Source: Ruminococcaceae bacterium UBA6845
Lineage (GTDB): Bacteria; Bacillota; Clostridia; Oscillospirales; Acutalibacteraceae
DNA length: 34,419 bases
Reading direction: 5' to 3'
NCBI GenBank assembly: GCA_002449395.1
Contig: DKDP01000032.1
Location: 1 to 34,419, forward strand
The notes under the pieces: generated by a model
Told to the model about the DNA's origin: nothing
The model's input: the letters and a program-made list of their open reading frames with translations, nothing else
Databases searched by the model: none
In this document: one piece after another, positions 16,151 to 23,391 of the stretch
Layout: each line of letters starts with the position of its first letter
How positions within the stretch are numbered: position 1 is the first letter of the stretch
Position numbers and translations under genes: made by a program

Positions 16151-16275
16151 AGCCTCCCCTTGAAGCAAGGGGAGGGGGACCGCTTGCGGTGGTGGGGATT
16201 TAAAGTCAATTAGTTTTTAACCACCTCATCCGAGCGGCGCAATCCGCCGCCCACCTTCCCCTCAAGGGGAAGGCT
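16151..16275. repeat. REP-like paired inverted repeat, copy 2, inside the thrS leader
   Basis: The left half has AGCCTCCCCTT-AAGGGGAGG, then ACCGCTTGCGGT. The right half (inverted) has a GGCGGCGGATTGCGCCGC hairpin and CCCCTCAAGGGG. The left half is nearly identical to the inverted right half of copy 1 apart from the loop. It lies between the T-box terminator and thrS, so it is transcribed as part of the thrS leader. A short remnant (AAGGCTTCCCCTTAAAG, near 16100) may be a degraded half element. Confidence 0.75.
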
Positions 16276-16341
16276 GGCAAAATGTCAGCAAGAAATTCTC
16301 TTTGCTGCTCTTACCATAAATGGAGTCTGAGAAGTTCTCAT

Positions 16342-16576
16342 AAAAAACAAAAAGCTCCATCCCAAAAACTGGGATGAAGCATAGCTCCACGGTTCCACCC
16401 GTATTGCAGTCGGCGACTGCCACTCAAACGCCTTAACGCAGCGAACGGCGAACCTTATTTCGGAACGCACTCCGCAGTGGTAGCCGGTTCGGAATACTGC
16501 CGTGATTTCAGCATACACACGGCTCTCTGAAAATATCCGCTTGAAACAGCCTTCTGCATCAACGATTTATAATATT
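16342..16576 (-). promoter_or_regulatory. T-box riboswitch (threonine) controlling thrS
   Basis: Read on the minus strand, the leader contains AGAGAGCCG, a Stem I with the specifier context GGCT-ACC-ACTG (ACC at 16481-16479), the T-box GGGTGGAACCGTGGAGC (16400-16384), and a terminator. In the terminator GCTTCATCCC pairs with GGGATGGAGC before a T-rich run (16380-16342). Uncharged tRNA-Thr should pair with ACC and with the T-box bulge to favour the antiterminator. ACC is a threonine codon, which fits thrS as the next gene. The terminator ends about 350 nt before thrS because a REP-like element lies in between. Confidence 0.9.
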
Positions 16577-16582
16577 GTCTAC

Positions 16583-16611
16583 ATTTTATAACGTTTTATT
16601 TTTATTGTCAA
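16583..16611 (-). promoter_or_regulatory. promoter of the T-box/thrS transcript
   Basis: On the minus strand, a consensus TTGACA (16606-16611) and TAAAAT (16583-16588) are 17 bp apart, just before the T-box leader and 23 nt after the stop of the protease gene. Confidence 0.75.
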
Positions 16612-16634
16612 GGGGAAATTAACGGAAAATCGTA

Positions 16635-18476
16635 CTAATTTTTTGTCTGCTTCACCGAGGAGAGATAAACACCCGAATTTTTAAAAAGCTCGGTATCATT
16701 TTTATCGACCGATCCGTCGTGACTGCCGTCTGCGGCGGTATATGCGGCGTTGCCGATCTGCTCCCGAGTCAGCATCCCCGAAGCAATAGCCTCTGCGATC
16801 ACCGAATCCTGCCCGTCACAAATTCCGTCACCGTTGATGTCTCCGAAAATGACAATTCGGTATTCGTCCTCACTTCCGTCGGGATATACAACCTTTATTC
16901 TTGAATTTGTTCCCGCAAAATCGGAGCTCGGCTCAAGACTAACCGTTGCATAGTCGCTCGAAAAGTAATCGGAAAATTTTTCGGACGTGAGCTTCTGCTC
17001 AAATCCGTAGACGAGCTGACCGTCGGCGATACAGTTTTTTGCGAAATGTTCAATCACAGCGGTTTCCGTTTGACCGCAGAGAGAACAGGTGCGGGCTTTC
17101 TTGCCGTCCGATGAAGCGGTCGGCTTTTCGATTAGCACCCAGTCGCTCCATTTGTGGTCGCTCGGATTGTTACAGCCGACCAAAGAGGTATATGCCTTGA
17201 TCCTGCCGACAAAGTTGCCGAGCTTGTTCCAATTTTCGCCGCTGCCGACATATGAAAGATCCTTGCCTGCACGGTAGGCGGTTACTATCTTTGCGTTACC
17301 TGCACTGTTTGAAACCCTTACGATTACCGAAAACCATTCGTTCGGATCGACCTTGACGGGATCTTTCAGCTCAACGGTGACGTATCCGCCGTGCTCAAAT
17401 GTTTTTGCCGTCGTGCCTGCGGACTGACCGCCCGAAACGGGGACATTGCTCTGTCCGTTGAACGGATAATCGAGATTTTTCATTATCTCAACCTCAACGG
17501 TCACATTTTCGCCCTGAACACCGACATTTACCGCCTTTATTAATTCGGATTTCCCGTTTGTTCCGCCCTTCTGCGCCTGAAAAACATTTGCAATGACCTT
17601 GTCGTTCCTCAGCGAAAAATCGTCAAGACTGCCGTCATAGAAGTAGTTATAATCATATTTATCCTTTTCGGCATAGGTAAAGGCGTACATACTCGAGCTT
17701 GTGTTGTCGTATGAAAGCCAGAAATATTCGCAGGACTTGTAGCTGTTCTTCACGAGCCAGCCTCCGTCTCGCTCGGCGGTTCCGGGAATGAATTTTGACG
17801 CAGGAATATTATCGTCCCAGCCGATAATTGTGCAGGCGTGGGGAGAGCTTCCTGAACCCGGCTCACTCTTCGGGTTATAATACGTACATTCCCTGAGATT
17901 GTTGTATTGAAAAGTGACGGCGCCGTATTCGGCAATAGCTTTTTTGATCGCCTTGATTCCCTCGTCGGGATTTGATTTGTTTTCGGGAATGTAGAAAGCA
18001 TTTTCAAACCTGTATGACGGATTGGCAAACGGGTCAATATTAGCCTGATTCCCGGCAACGGGACCCCACCACATTGAAAAGAGCTTTGCCACATTCAGCG
18101 GATTACCCGTGGCCTTTGTGTAGTCACCGGATTTCCAGTCCCCGTCCGTATTGGAGAGGGGATCGGATTCACGTCGGAACGACCTGTATGCGGCGGCAAC
18201 GGGATTGAGCGAAAGACTGCCTGCGTCGGCGCCGCCGATATTCTGCCGCAGGATGCTTGTCTCGGATGCGGCGATTGACGAATAAGCCCAGCAGAGATTG
18301 CTTTCACCCTGATCCTTGACGGGTGTAATAATACCGTAATCCCTGCCGTCATATTTCGACATTTTCACGATTTCCTCAGCCGACGGGACAGCCGTTTTTG
18401 CAGATACGGTTATCGGCACGGCGGGAAGATATATAAAAAGAACAGCCAAAAGTAAAGCCGATGCTTTTTTGATCAT
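16635..18476 (-). CDS. secreted papain-family (C1) protease with dockerin-like C-terminus
   Basis: Extracellular cysteine protease. An N-terminal signal peptide (MIKKASALLLAVLFIYL, cleavage near VSA-KT) precedes a C1 domain. Counting from this ATG, the catalytic Cys62 lies in GESNLCWAYSS, His213 in PHACTIIGWDD and Asn244 in GGWLVKNSYKS. A lectin-like beta domain (about 270-430) follows, then a short Cys-containing module (ARTCSLCGQTE). The C-terminus holds two calcium-loop-like repeats, GDINGDGICDGQD and ADGSHDGSVDKND, as in type I dockerins. The protein may therefore attach to a cohesin scaffold or to the cell surface. A GTG three codons upstream is an alternative start, but the ATG has better ribosome-site spacing. 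Confidence 0.88.
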   Translation of the reverse strand: MIKKASALLLAVLFIYLPAVPITVSAKTAVPSAEEIVKMSKYDGRDYGIITPVKDQGESNLCWAYSSIAASETSILRQNIGGADAGSLSLNPVAAAYRSFRRESDPLSNTDGDWKSGDYTKATGNPLNVAKLFSMWWGPVAGNQANIDPFANPSYRFENAFYIPENKSNPDEGIKAIKKAIAEYGAVTFQYNNLRECTYYNPKSEPGSGSSPHACTIIGWDDNIPASKFIPGTAERDGGWLVKNSYKSCEYFWLSYDNTSSSMYAFTYAEKDKYDYNYFYDGSLDDFSLRNDKVIANVFQAQKGGTNGKSELIKAVNVGVQGENVTVEVEIMKNLDYPFNGQSNVPVSGGQSAGTTAKTFEHGGYVTVELKDPVKVDPNEWFSVIVRVSNSAGNAKIVTAYRAGKDLSYVGSGENWNKLGNFVGRIKAYTSLVGCNNPSDHKWSDWVLIEKPTASSDGKKARTCSLCGQTETAVIEHFAKNCIADGQLVYGFEQKLTSEKFSDYFSSDYATVSLEPSSDFAGTNSRIKVVYPDGSEDEYRIVIFGDINGDGICDGQDSVIAEAIASGMLTREQIGNAAYTAADGSHDGSVDKNDTELFKNSGVYLSSVKQTKN

Positions 18477-18500
18477 ATGTATCACTTCGCTTTCATCTGT

Positions 18501-18529
18501 ATTATAAACGTATTGTCAAAAATAATCAA
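18501..18529 (-). promoter_or_regulatory. promoter of the protease gene
   Basis: On the minus strand, TTGATT (18524-18529) and TATAAT (18501-18506) are 17 bp apart. The cre-like palindrome at 18536-18549 lies 6 bp upstream of this -35. Confidence 0.65.
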
Positions 18530-18535
18530 CTTGAA

Positions 18536-18549
18536 TGTAAACGTTTACT
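18536..18549. promoter_or_regulatory. cre-like operator between pyk and the protease gene
   Basis: TGTAAACGTTTACT fits the catabolite-response element pattern TGWAARCGYTWNCW at every position and has a perfect 12-bp palindromic core. Its last base overlaps the pyk -35. CcpA or another LacI-family regulator is the likely binder. Position just upstream of a -35 favours activation of pyk, as known for glycolytic genes in lactic acid bacteria; this is inferred. Confidence 0.65.
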
Positions 18550-18577
18550 TGACATTGTAGGTTTAAATTGATATAAT
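18549..18577 (+). promoter_or_regulatory. promoter of pyk
   Basis: Perfect consensus TTGACA (18549-18554) and TATAAT (18572-18577) with 17-bp spacing, ending 55 nt before the pyk start. Confidence 0.85.
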
Positions 18578-18632
18578 ACAGTCAATTTTTATAATGGGTT
18601 AGATTTTGATTTCAAATAAAGGATTGATATAT

Positions 18633-20045
18633 ATGAGAAAAACAAAAATCATCTGCACCATCGGCCCTGCCTGCCGTAATGAGGAAACGCTCATTGCAAT
18701 GATAAGGGCAGGAATGAACGTTGCAAGGCTCAATTTTTCCCACGGCACACACGCCGAACATCTTGAGACAATCAATATGCTGAAAAAGGTCAGGGAAAAG
18801 CTCAATGTTCCGCTTGCAATAATGCTTGACACAAAGGGCCCCGAGTACAGAATCAAGAGTTTCAAGGACGGTTCCGTTTTTCTCAACGACGGCGACGAAT
18901 TTACATTCACGACGGATCAGATCGTCGGAGATGAGCACAAGGTTTCCGTCAGCTACCCCGGACTTGCGGACGATCTTTCCGTCGGCGATACGATTCTTCT
19001 TAATAATGCTCTTCTCAATTTTGAGGTTGTTTCGATCGACGGACACGATATTAACTGCCGTGTTGTTACGGGCGGTGAGCTTTCCAATAATAAAAGTATG
19101 AGCTTTCCCGGCAAGACGCTCAAGCAGAAATATGTCAGCGATCAGGACCGTGCCGATATTCTTTTCGGAATTGAAAACGATGTCGATTTCATCGCCTGTT
19201 CCTTTGTTTCCTGCAAGCAGGATATTCTCGATATCAAAGCCGTGATGGGCGACAGCGTACACAAAATTGACCTTATTGCCAAGATTGAGAACCGTGCCGG
19301 AATTGATAATATTGACGACATCTGCACCGAGTGTGACGGAATTATGATTGCACGAGGCGATATGGGCGTTGAAATTCCGTTCGTTGAGCTGCCGATCATT
19401 CAAAAGGCGCTTATTACAAAATGCCGTTTGCTCGGCAAACGTGTTATCACGGCAACCGAGATGCTTGAGTCTATGATTCATAATCCGAGACCGACAAGGG
19501 CGGAGACCTCCGACGTTGCGAACGCCGTTTATGACGGCACGAGTGCGATTATGCTTTCGGGTGAAACGGCGGCAGGCAAATATCCCGTTGAAGCGGTTGA
19601 CACAATGGCTCGGATCGCAATGCAGACCGAGAAAAACATCAACTACACAAAGCGCTTCGGCTCTACGGAGTTCAGAATAAAAAATCCCGTCGACGCAATT
19701 TCTCACGCAACCTGCGGAATGGCGATCGATCTCAATGCAAAGGTAATTGCCGTTTGCTCACTTTCGGGAATGACAGTCAGAATGGTCTCACGTTTCCGTT
19801 CGCCTGTCGATATTATGGGTATGACGGTTGACAAAAAGACGTGGAGAAAACTTTCAATGTCGTGGGGCGTAACTCCCGTTCTGTGTGAGACATACGAATC
19901 GACAGACGTACTTTTCTACGCCGCAAAGAATAAGGCGATCGCAACATTCGGACTTGAATCGGGGGACAGAATTATTGTTACGGGCGGAATGACAAACGGA
20001 GTTTCCGGCAACACGAACCTTATCAAGGTCGAGACGGTCGGATAA
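18633..20045 (+). CDS. pyk: pyruvate kinase
   Basis: Transfers phosphate from phosphoenolpyruvate to ADP, the last step of glycolysis. The 470-residue protein starts MRKTKIICTIGPA, contains the MLDTKGPEYR region and the signature around IARGDMGVEIP, and ends with the regulatory C-domain (INLIKVETV-type end). It lacks the extra PEP-utiliser-like domain found in some Bacillus enzymes. The frame is open to 18606, but the ATG at 18633 begins the conserved N-terminus behind AAAGGA. It has a consensus promoter, a cre-like site and a strong terminator, and appears to be a single-gene unit. Confidence 0.96.
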   Translation: MRKTKIICTIGPACRNEETLIAMIRAGMNVARLNFSHGTHAEHLETINMLKKVREKLNVPLAIMLDTKGPEYRIKSFKDGSVFLNDGDEFTFTTDQIVGDEHKVSVSYPGLADDLSVGDTILLNNALLNFEVVSIDGHDINCRVVTGGELSNNKSMSFPGKTLKQKYVSDQDRADILFGIENDVDFIACSFVSCKQDILDIKAVMGDSVHKIDLIAKIENRAGIDNIDDICTECDGIMIARGDMGVEIPFVELPIIQKALITKCRLLGKRVITATEMLESMIHNPRPTRAETSDVANAVYDGTSAIMLSGETAAGKYPVEAVDTMARIAMQTEKNINYTKRFGSTEFRIKNPVDAISHATCGMAIDLNAKVIAVCSLSGMTVRMVSRFRSPVDIMGMTVDKKTWRKLSMSWGVTPVLCETYESTDVLFYAAKNKAIATFGLESGDRIIVTGGMTNGVSGNTNLIKVETVG

Positions 20046-20065
20046 TTCTTTCAATTGATAATAAC

Positions 20066-20118
20066 ACGCACAAAAAATTCCATGCTAATTTATGGAACTT
20101 TTTGTGCGTTTTCTCTTT
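20066..20118 (+). terminator. terminator after pyk
   Basis: Two 18-nt arms (20066-20083 and 20092-20109) pair with one mismatch around an 8-nt loop and are followed by the T-rich TTTTCTCTTTA. Confidence 0.8.
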
Positions 20119-20144
20119 ATTTTTCTTACAATATCCGTTATAAT
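20116..20144 (+). promoter_or_regulatory. possible promoter of the fucose locus
   Basis: A consensus -10 TATAAT (20139-20144) is placed 32 nt before the fucU start. The matching -35 (TTTATT) is weak, which would fit a promoter that needs an activator. Confidence 0.45.
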
Positions 20145-20176
20145 AAACTAAATATAGATTAAAGGAGTATATTATT

Positions 20177-20605
20177 ATGCTTAAAAACATACCTTCGATA
20201 CTTTCACCCGAGCTTCTTAAAATTCTCATGGAGATGGGTCACGGCGACTACATTGTAATTGGCGACGGCAATTTCCCTGCTGTTACAAACGCTCAGCGTC
20301 TTGTTCGTCTTGACGGTCACGGCGTTCCCGAAATTCTTGATGCTATCCTTAAGCTCATGCCGCTTGACACATATGTTGACGCTCCCGTATCTCTTATGGA
20401 TAACGGCGACCCGGACAATCGTCCCGAGATTTGGGCTACATACAAAGAGATCGTCGAGAAGAACGAGGGCGACAAGAATATAGGACTTATTGAGCGTTTC
20501 GATTTTTACGATAAAGCAAAGAATGCTTTTGCAATCGTTGCAACGGGCGAAACAGCAATTTACGCTAACATTATTCTCCAAAAGGGTGTTGTAATAAATG
20601 ACTAA
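20177..20605 (+). CDS. fucU: L-fucose mutarotase, RbsD/FucU family
   Basis: Interconverts the alpha and beta anomers of L-fucose so that the isomerase gets its preferred form. The 142-residue product matches the family over its length, with MGHGDYIVIGDGNFPA at 20-35 (catalytic His22 and Asp30) and the C-terminal FAIVATGETAIYANIILQKGV. The ribosome site AAAGGAG supports the start. The last 8 bases overlap the start of the kinase gene, so the two are translationally coupled. Fucose isomerase three genes later supports L-fucose over ribose as the sugar. Confidence 0.93.
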   Translation: MLKNIPSILSPELLKILMEMGHGDYIVIGDGNFPAVTNAQRLVRLDGHGVPEILDAILKLMPLDTYVDAPVSLMDNGDPDNRPEIWATYKEIVEKNEGDKNIGLIERFDFYDKAKNAFAIVATGETAIYANIILQKGVVIND

Positions 20606-22061
20606 AAGAGTTTTAGCCTTTGACTTCGGCGCATCGAGCGGCAGAGCGATAATCGGCTGCTTTGACGGCGATAAAATCACATTGGAAGAGGTACATCGCT
20701 TTTCAAACGACCCCGTAAGCGTCGGCGGTACGGTGTACTGGGATGTCCTGCGCCTTTTTTACGAGATTAAGCAGGGCATTATTAAGGCAAAAATCGCAGG
20801 CGGTTTCGATTCGATCGGAATTGACACATGGGGTGTTGACTTCGGACTTATCGACTCCGAGGGCAAGCTGATGGAAAATCCCGTTCATTACCGTGATGCA
20901 AGAACCGTCGGACTGGTTGATGAAGCCTTCAAGACCATGCCGAAAGAAAAGCTCTACGGCATTACGGGAATCCAGTTTATGGAGCTGAACACCCTTTTTC
21001 AGCTTATTTCACTTAAAAAATACAGACCGTGGATGCTAGAGCGTGCAGACAAAATGCTTTTTATGCCAGACCTTTTCGGCTATATGCTCACAGGCAAAAT
21101 GTGTGCCGAATACTCGATTGCCTCCACGTCACAGCTCATTGATCTTGACAAGAGAACGTGGTCTAAGGAAATTCTTGACGCTTTCGGGATCAAGGAATCT
21201 ATCTTTGCTCCGCTCGTTCAGCCGGGTACGGTTCTCGGCGAGCTCTCAAAGGAGATCTGCGAGGAATGCGGTGTTGACCCTGTTCCCGTTATTTCCGTCT
21301 GCGGTCACGATACCCAGTCGGCTATCACCTCTGTTCCGTGCGAGGACGGCGATTTTGCTTTCCTTTCGAGCGGCACATGGTCGCTTTTCGGCACCGAGCT
21401 TGACAAGCCGATAGTCAATGAGACATCAATGAACATAAACATCACGAACGAGGGCGGCTTCGACGGTTCGACAGGCTTCCTCAAGAACATAATCGGACTT
21501 TGGCTCATTCAAGAGAGCCGCCGTCAGTGGAAGCGAGAGGGCAAGGAATATTCCTACGCTGACCTTGAAAAGCTTGCGCTTGCCGCAGAGCCGTTCAAGT
21601 GCTTCATTGACCCCGACGCTCCCGAGTTTGTTCCTCACGGTAACATCCCTGAGCGTGTGCGTGAATTCTGCCGCAAAACAGGTCAGTACGTTCCCGAAAC
21701 TGTCGGCGAGATCATGCGCTGTATCTATGAAAGCCTTGCAATGAAATACAGGCTGACCTTTGAAAAGCTCAGAGAGTGCACTGAGCGTGACTATCCCGTT
21801 ATCCACGTTATCGGTGGCGGCACAAAAGACGGTCTGCTTTGCCGGATGACGGCAAATTCCTGCGACCGCACGGTTAAAGCAGGTCCGATCGAGGCTACCG
21901 TCATGGGCAACGTTGCTGTTCAGCTCATGTCCGACGGTTCTGTTGAAAATATCGGACAGGCAAGAAAAATTGTTGCCGACTCCTCCGAGCTTAAAACCTT
22001 TGAGCCTAAGGACACGGACAAGTGGGCAATGGCTTATGAGGATTTTCTCAAGGTAGTTTAA
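20598..22061 (+). CDS. FGGY sugar kinase, rhamnulokinase family, probably acting on L-fuculose
   Basis: Phosphorylates a ketose to the 1-phosphate. The 487-residue protein has the FGGY architecture. The N-terminal phosphate loop is FDFGASSGR, the RhaB-type signature GIDTWGVDFGLIDSEGK is followed by HYRDART, and the C-terminal ATP-binding motif is VIGGGTKDGLLC. By sequence it is a rhamnulokinase-type enzyme. Its position between fucose mutarotase and fucose isomerase suggests that it makes L-fuculose-1-phosphate. Rhamnulose cannot be excluded, because an alpha-L-rhamnosidase gene is in the window, but no rhamnose isomerase is. The start lies inside fucU, with AAAGGGTG upstream. Confidence 0.88.
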   Translation: MTKRVLAFDFGASSGRAIIGCFDGDKITLEEVHRFSNDPVSVGGTVYWDVLRLFYEIKQGIIKAKIAGGFDSIGIDTWGVDFGLIDSEGKLMENPVHYRDARTVGLVDEAFKTMPKEKLYGITGIQFMELNTLFQLISLKKYRPWMLERADKMLFMPDLFGYMLTGKMCAEYSIASTSQLIDLDKRTWSKEILDAFGIKESIFAPLVQPGTVLGELSKEICEECGVDPVPVISVCGHDTQSAITSVPCEDGDFAFLSSGTWSLFGTELDKPIVNETSMNINITNEGGFDGSTGFLKNIIGLWLIQESRRQWKREGKEYSYADLEKLALAAEPFKCFIDPDAPEFVPHGNIPERVREFCRKTGQYVPETVGEIMRCIYESLAMKYRLTFEKLRECTERDYPVIHVIGGGTKDGLLCRMTANSCDRTVKAGPIEATVMGNVAVQLMSDGSVENIGQARKIVADSSELKTFEPKDTDKWAMAYEDFLKVV

Positions 22062-22098
22062 CAGTACTGCAAGTATGGGACTGTAAGGGTGATTGAAT

Positions 22099-22677
22099 AT
22101 GACCGAAAGAGATAAAAAATCAATTATTCTCGCGTTTAAAATTCTTTCAATATCAGTCTTTTGTATCGCTTGTATCGGAATGTATTTGTTGTTTTGTTTC
22201 TTATTGGCAGCCGATTCGTTAAACTACGGCGAATACGGAAATATCGGCAAGATTATTCTTGCAGCTGTTCTTGTTGCATCTGCCGCTTTGCTTGCATTTA
22301 CACTGTTCGGTAAAACAGGTAAAGTCAAAAGGGTTATTGCTATGATCGCCTGCGCCGCACTTGTCGCTTCATTTTTCCCTCTGTTAGATGTAACCGATAA
22401 GATGTGTGCAAAGCCGTACACGGAATTTTCACCTGAAAATTGGAACAGAACAGCTCAGATACACCCAAACCTTTTGCAATACATGGTACCCGACCTTGAA
22501 GAAAAATATAATTTTGTCGGCATGGATATTTCAGAGGTTGATAAATTGCTTGATTTGAAAAACTGGGGACCGTCAAATTACGGACGGGAATACTATCACC
22601 GGATCGGCGGAGCTTATAAATTTCTTGTTATCAGCTATGACAAAAAACGGCAAGGTCACAAAATTTTATACAACTGA
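22099..22677 (+). CDS. small membrane protein, paralogue A in the fucose locus (probable C-terminal frameshift)
   Basis: Function unknown. The 192-residue frame has three hydrophobic segments in the first about 95 residues, then a soluble tail with the motif MVPDLEEKYNFVGMDISEVDKLL. The next gene repeats this layout and motif, so the two are paralogues. The tail resembles BamE/SmpA-like small domains of Firmicutes; this is a tentative reading. After SYDKK the frame gives RQGHKILYN and stops. Skipping one A in the A6 run at 22642-22647 gives DKNGKVTKFYTTDDIMVG and a stop at 22694-22696, which matches the paralogue ending (NSEGKVTSTKI) and its length (198 against 200 residues). The ATG at 22099 has AAGGGTGA before it; the TTG at 22093 is less likely. 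Confidence 0.7.
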   Translation: MTERDKKSIILAFKILSISVFCIACIGMYLLFCFLLAADSLNYGEYGNIGKIILAAVLVASAALLAFTLFGKTGKVKRVIAMIACAALVASFFPLLDVTDKMCAKPYTEFSPENWNRTAQIHPNLLQYMVPDLEEKYNFVGMDISEVDKLLDLKNWGPSNYGREYYHRIGGAYKFLVISYDKKRQGHKILYN

Positions 22678-22725
22678 CGATATAATGGTTGGATAAAAAC
22701 GAAAAATAAAAAGAGAGGATATTTT

Positions 22726-23328
22726 ATGGAAGAGAAAGAAATGACTAAGAAAAAACCTCGCAGAAGAACCGCACTAAAAGTTCTAAGTCTTTTAATTTTT
22801 CTTATTGCGGTAGCTTTACTTACTATTTGCGGAACAGTCAGATATACCTGCGGATATGAGGCAATCTACTACGGAAAATATTCCGCTTTTGGTATATACC
22901 CTCCGATTATCGGACTTATTGCGTCTATCGTGCTTTTTATCGTCGCCGTATTCGGCAAAAAAGGCAGAAAAGTCTGCGGAATAATTTGTGCGGCAATTAT
23001 TGTGCTGACCTTTCCTTATATTGACGGTCTTGACTATATACTTTCTAAACCGTATAAGACTTTCAGCACATCGACATGGAATATCGATTATCATTTCCGT
23101 CATTATATGATTGATGACCTTGAGGAAAAATACGATTTGGTGGGCATGGATATTGAAGATGTTAAAAAGCTTCTTTCCAAAGACAGTACGATGTATCCCA
23201 TGGAAGATGCAAATGATGGTAACTACCTTTGCTATTTTATCGGTAATGAATATTTATGGCACAAAACGTATGAGATTTATTATAACAGCGAGGGCAAGGT
23301 TACAAGTACAAAAATCAGCGTGAGTTAA
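22726..23328 (+). CDS. small membrane protein, paralogue B in the fucose locus
   Basis: Function unknown. 200 residues: a basic cytoplasmic start (MTKKKPRRRTALK), three hydrophobic segments (about 17-36, 51-75 and 80-98), then an outside or soluble tail with MIDDLEEKYDLVGMDIEDVKKLLSK and a YYNSEGKVTSTKI end. The tail motif is shared with the preceding gene (DLEEKY-x2-VGMDI), so a tandem duplication is clear. The ribosome site GAGAGGA is good. The pair separates the kinase from the isomerase, which suggests a role linked to fucose use, but no family function is known to me. Confidence 0.75.
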   Translation: MEEKEMTKKKPRRRTALKVLSLLIFLIAVALLTICGTVRYTCGYEAIYYGKYSAFGIYPPIIGLIASIVLFIVAVFGKKGRKVCGIICAAIIVLTFPYIDGLDYILSKPYKTFSTSTWNIDYHFRHYMIDDLEEKYDLVGMDIEDVKKLLSKDSTMYPMEDANDGNYLCYFIGNEYLWHKTYEIYYNSEGKVTSTKISVS

Positions 23329-23333
23329 TTAAG

Positions 23334-23362
23334 TTGAAAATCTGCTTGCAGATTTATATAAA
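23334..23362 (+). promoter_or_regulatory. possible fucI promoter with perfect palindrome in the spacer
   Basis: TTGAAA (23334-23339) and TATAAA (23357-23362) are 17 bp apart. The spacer and -35 end are covered by the perfect 18-bp palindrome AAATCTGCTTGCAGATTT (23338-23355). This is a good layout for repressor binding; it could instead fold as a short hairpin in the operon mRNA. Confidence 0.5.
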
Positions 23363-23391
23363 AAATAATTCAACGAAAGGATGAATTTCAT

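Noticed and set aside
18612..19706. 364-codon open frame on the minus strand opposite pyk
   Set aside because: Shadow of pyruvate kinase coding sequence; no ribosome site and no family features.
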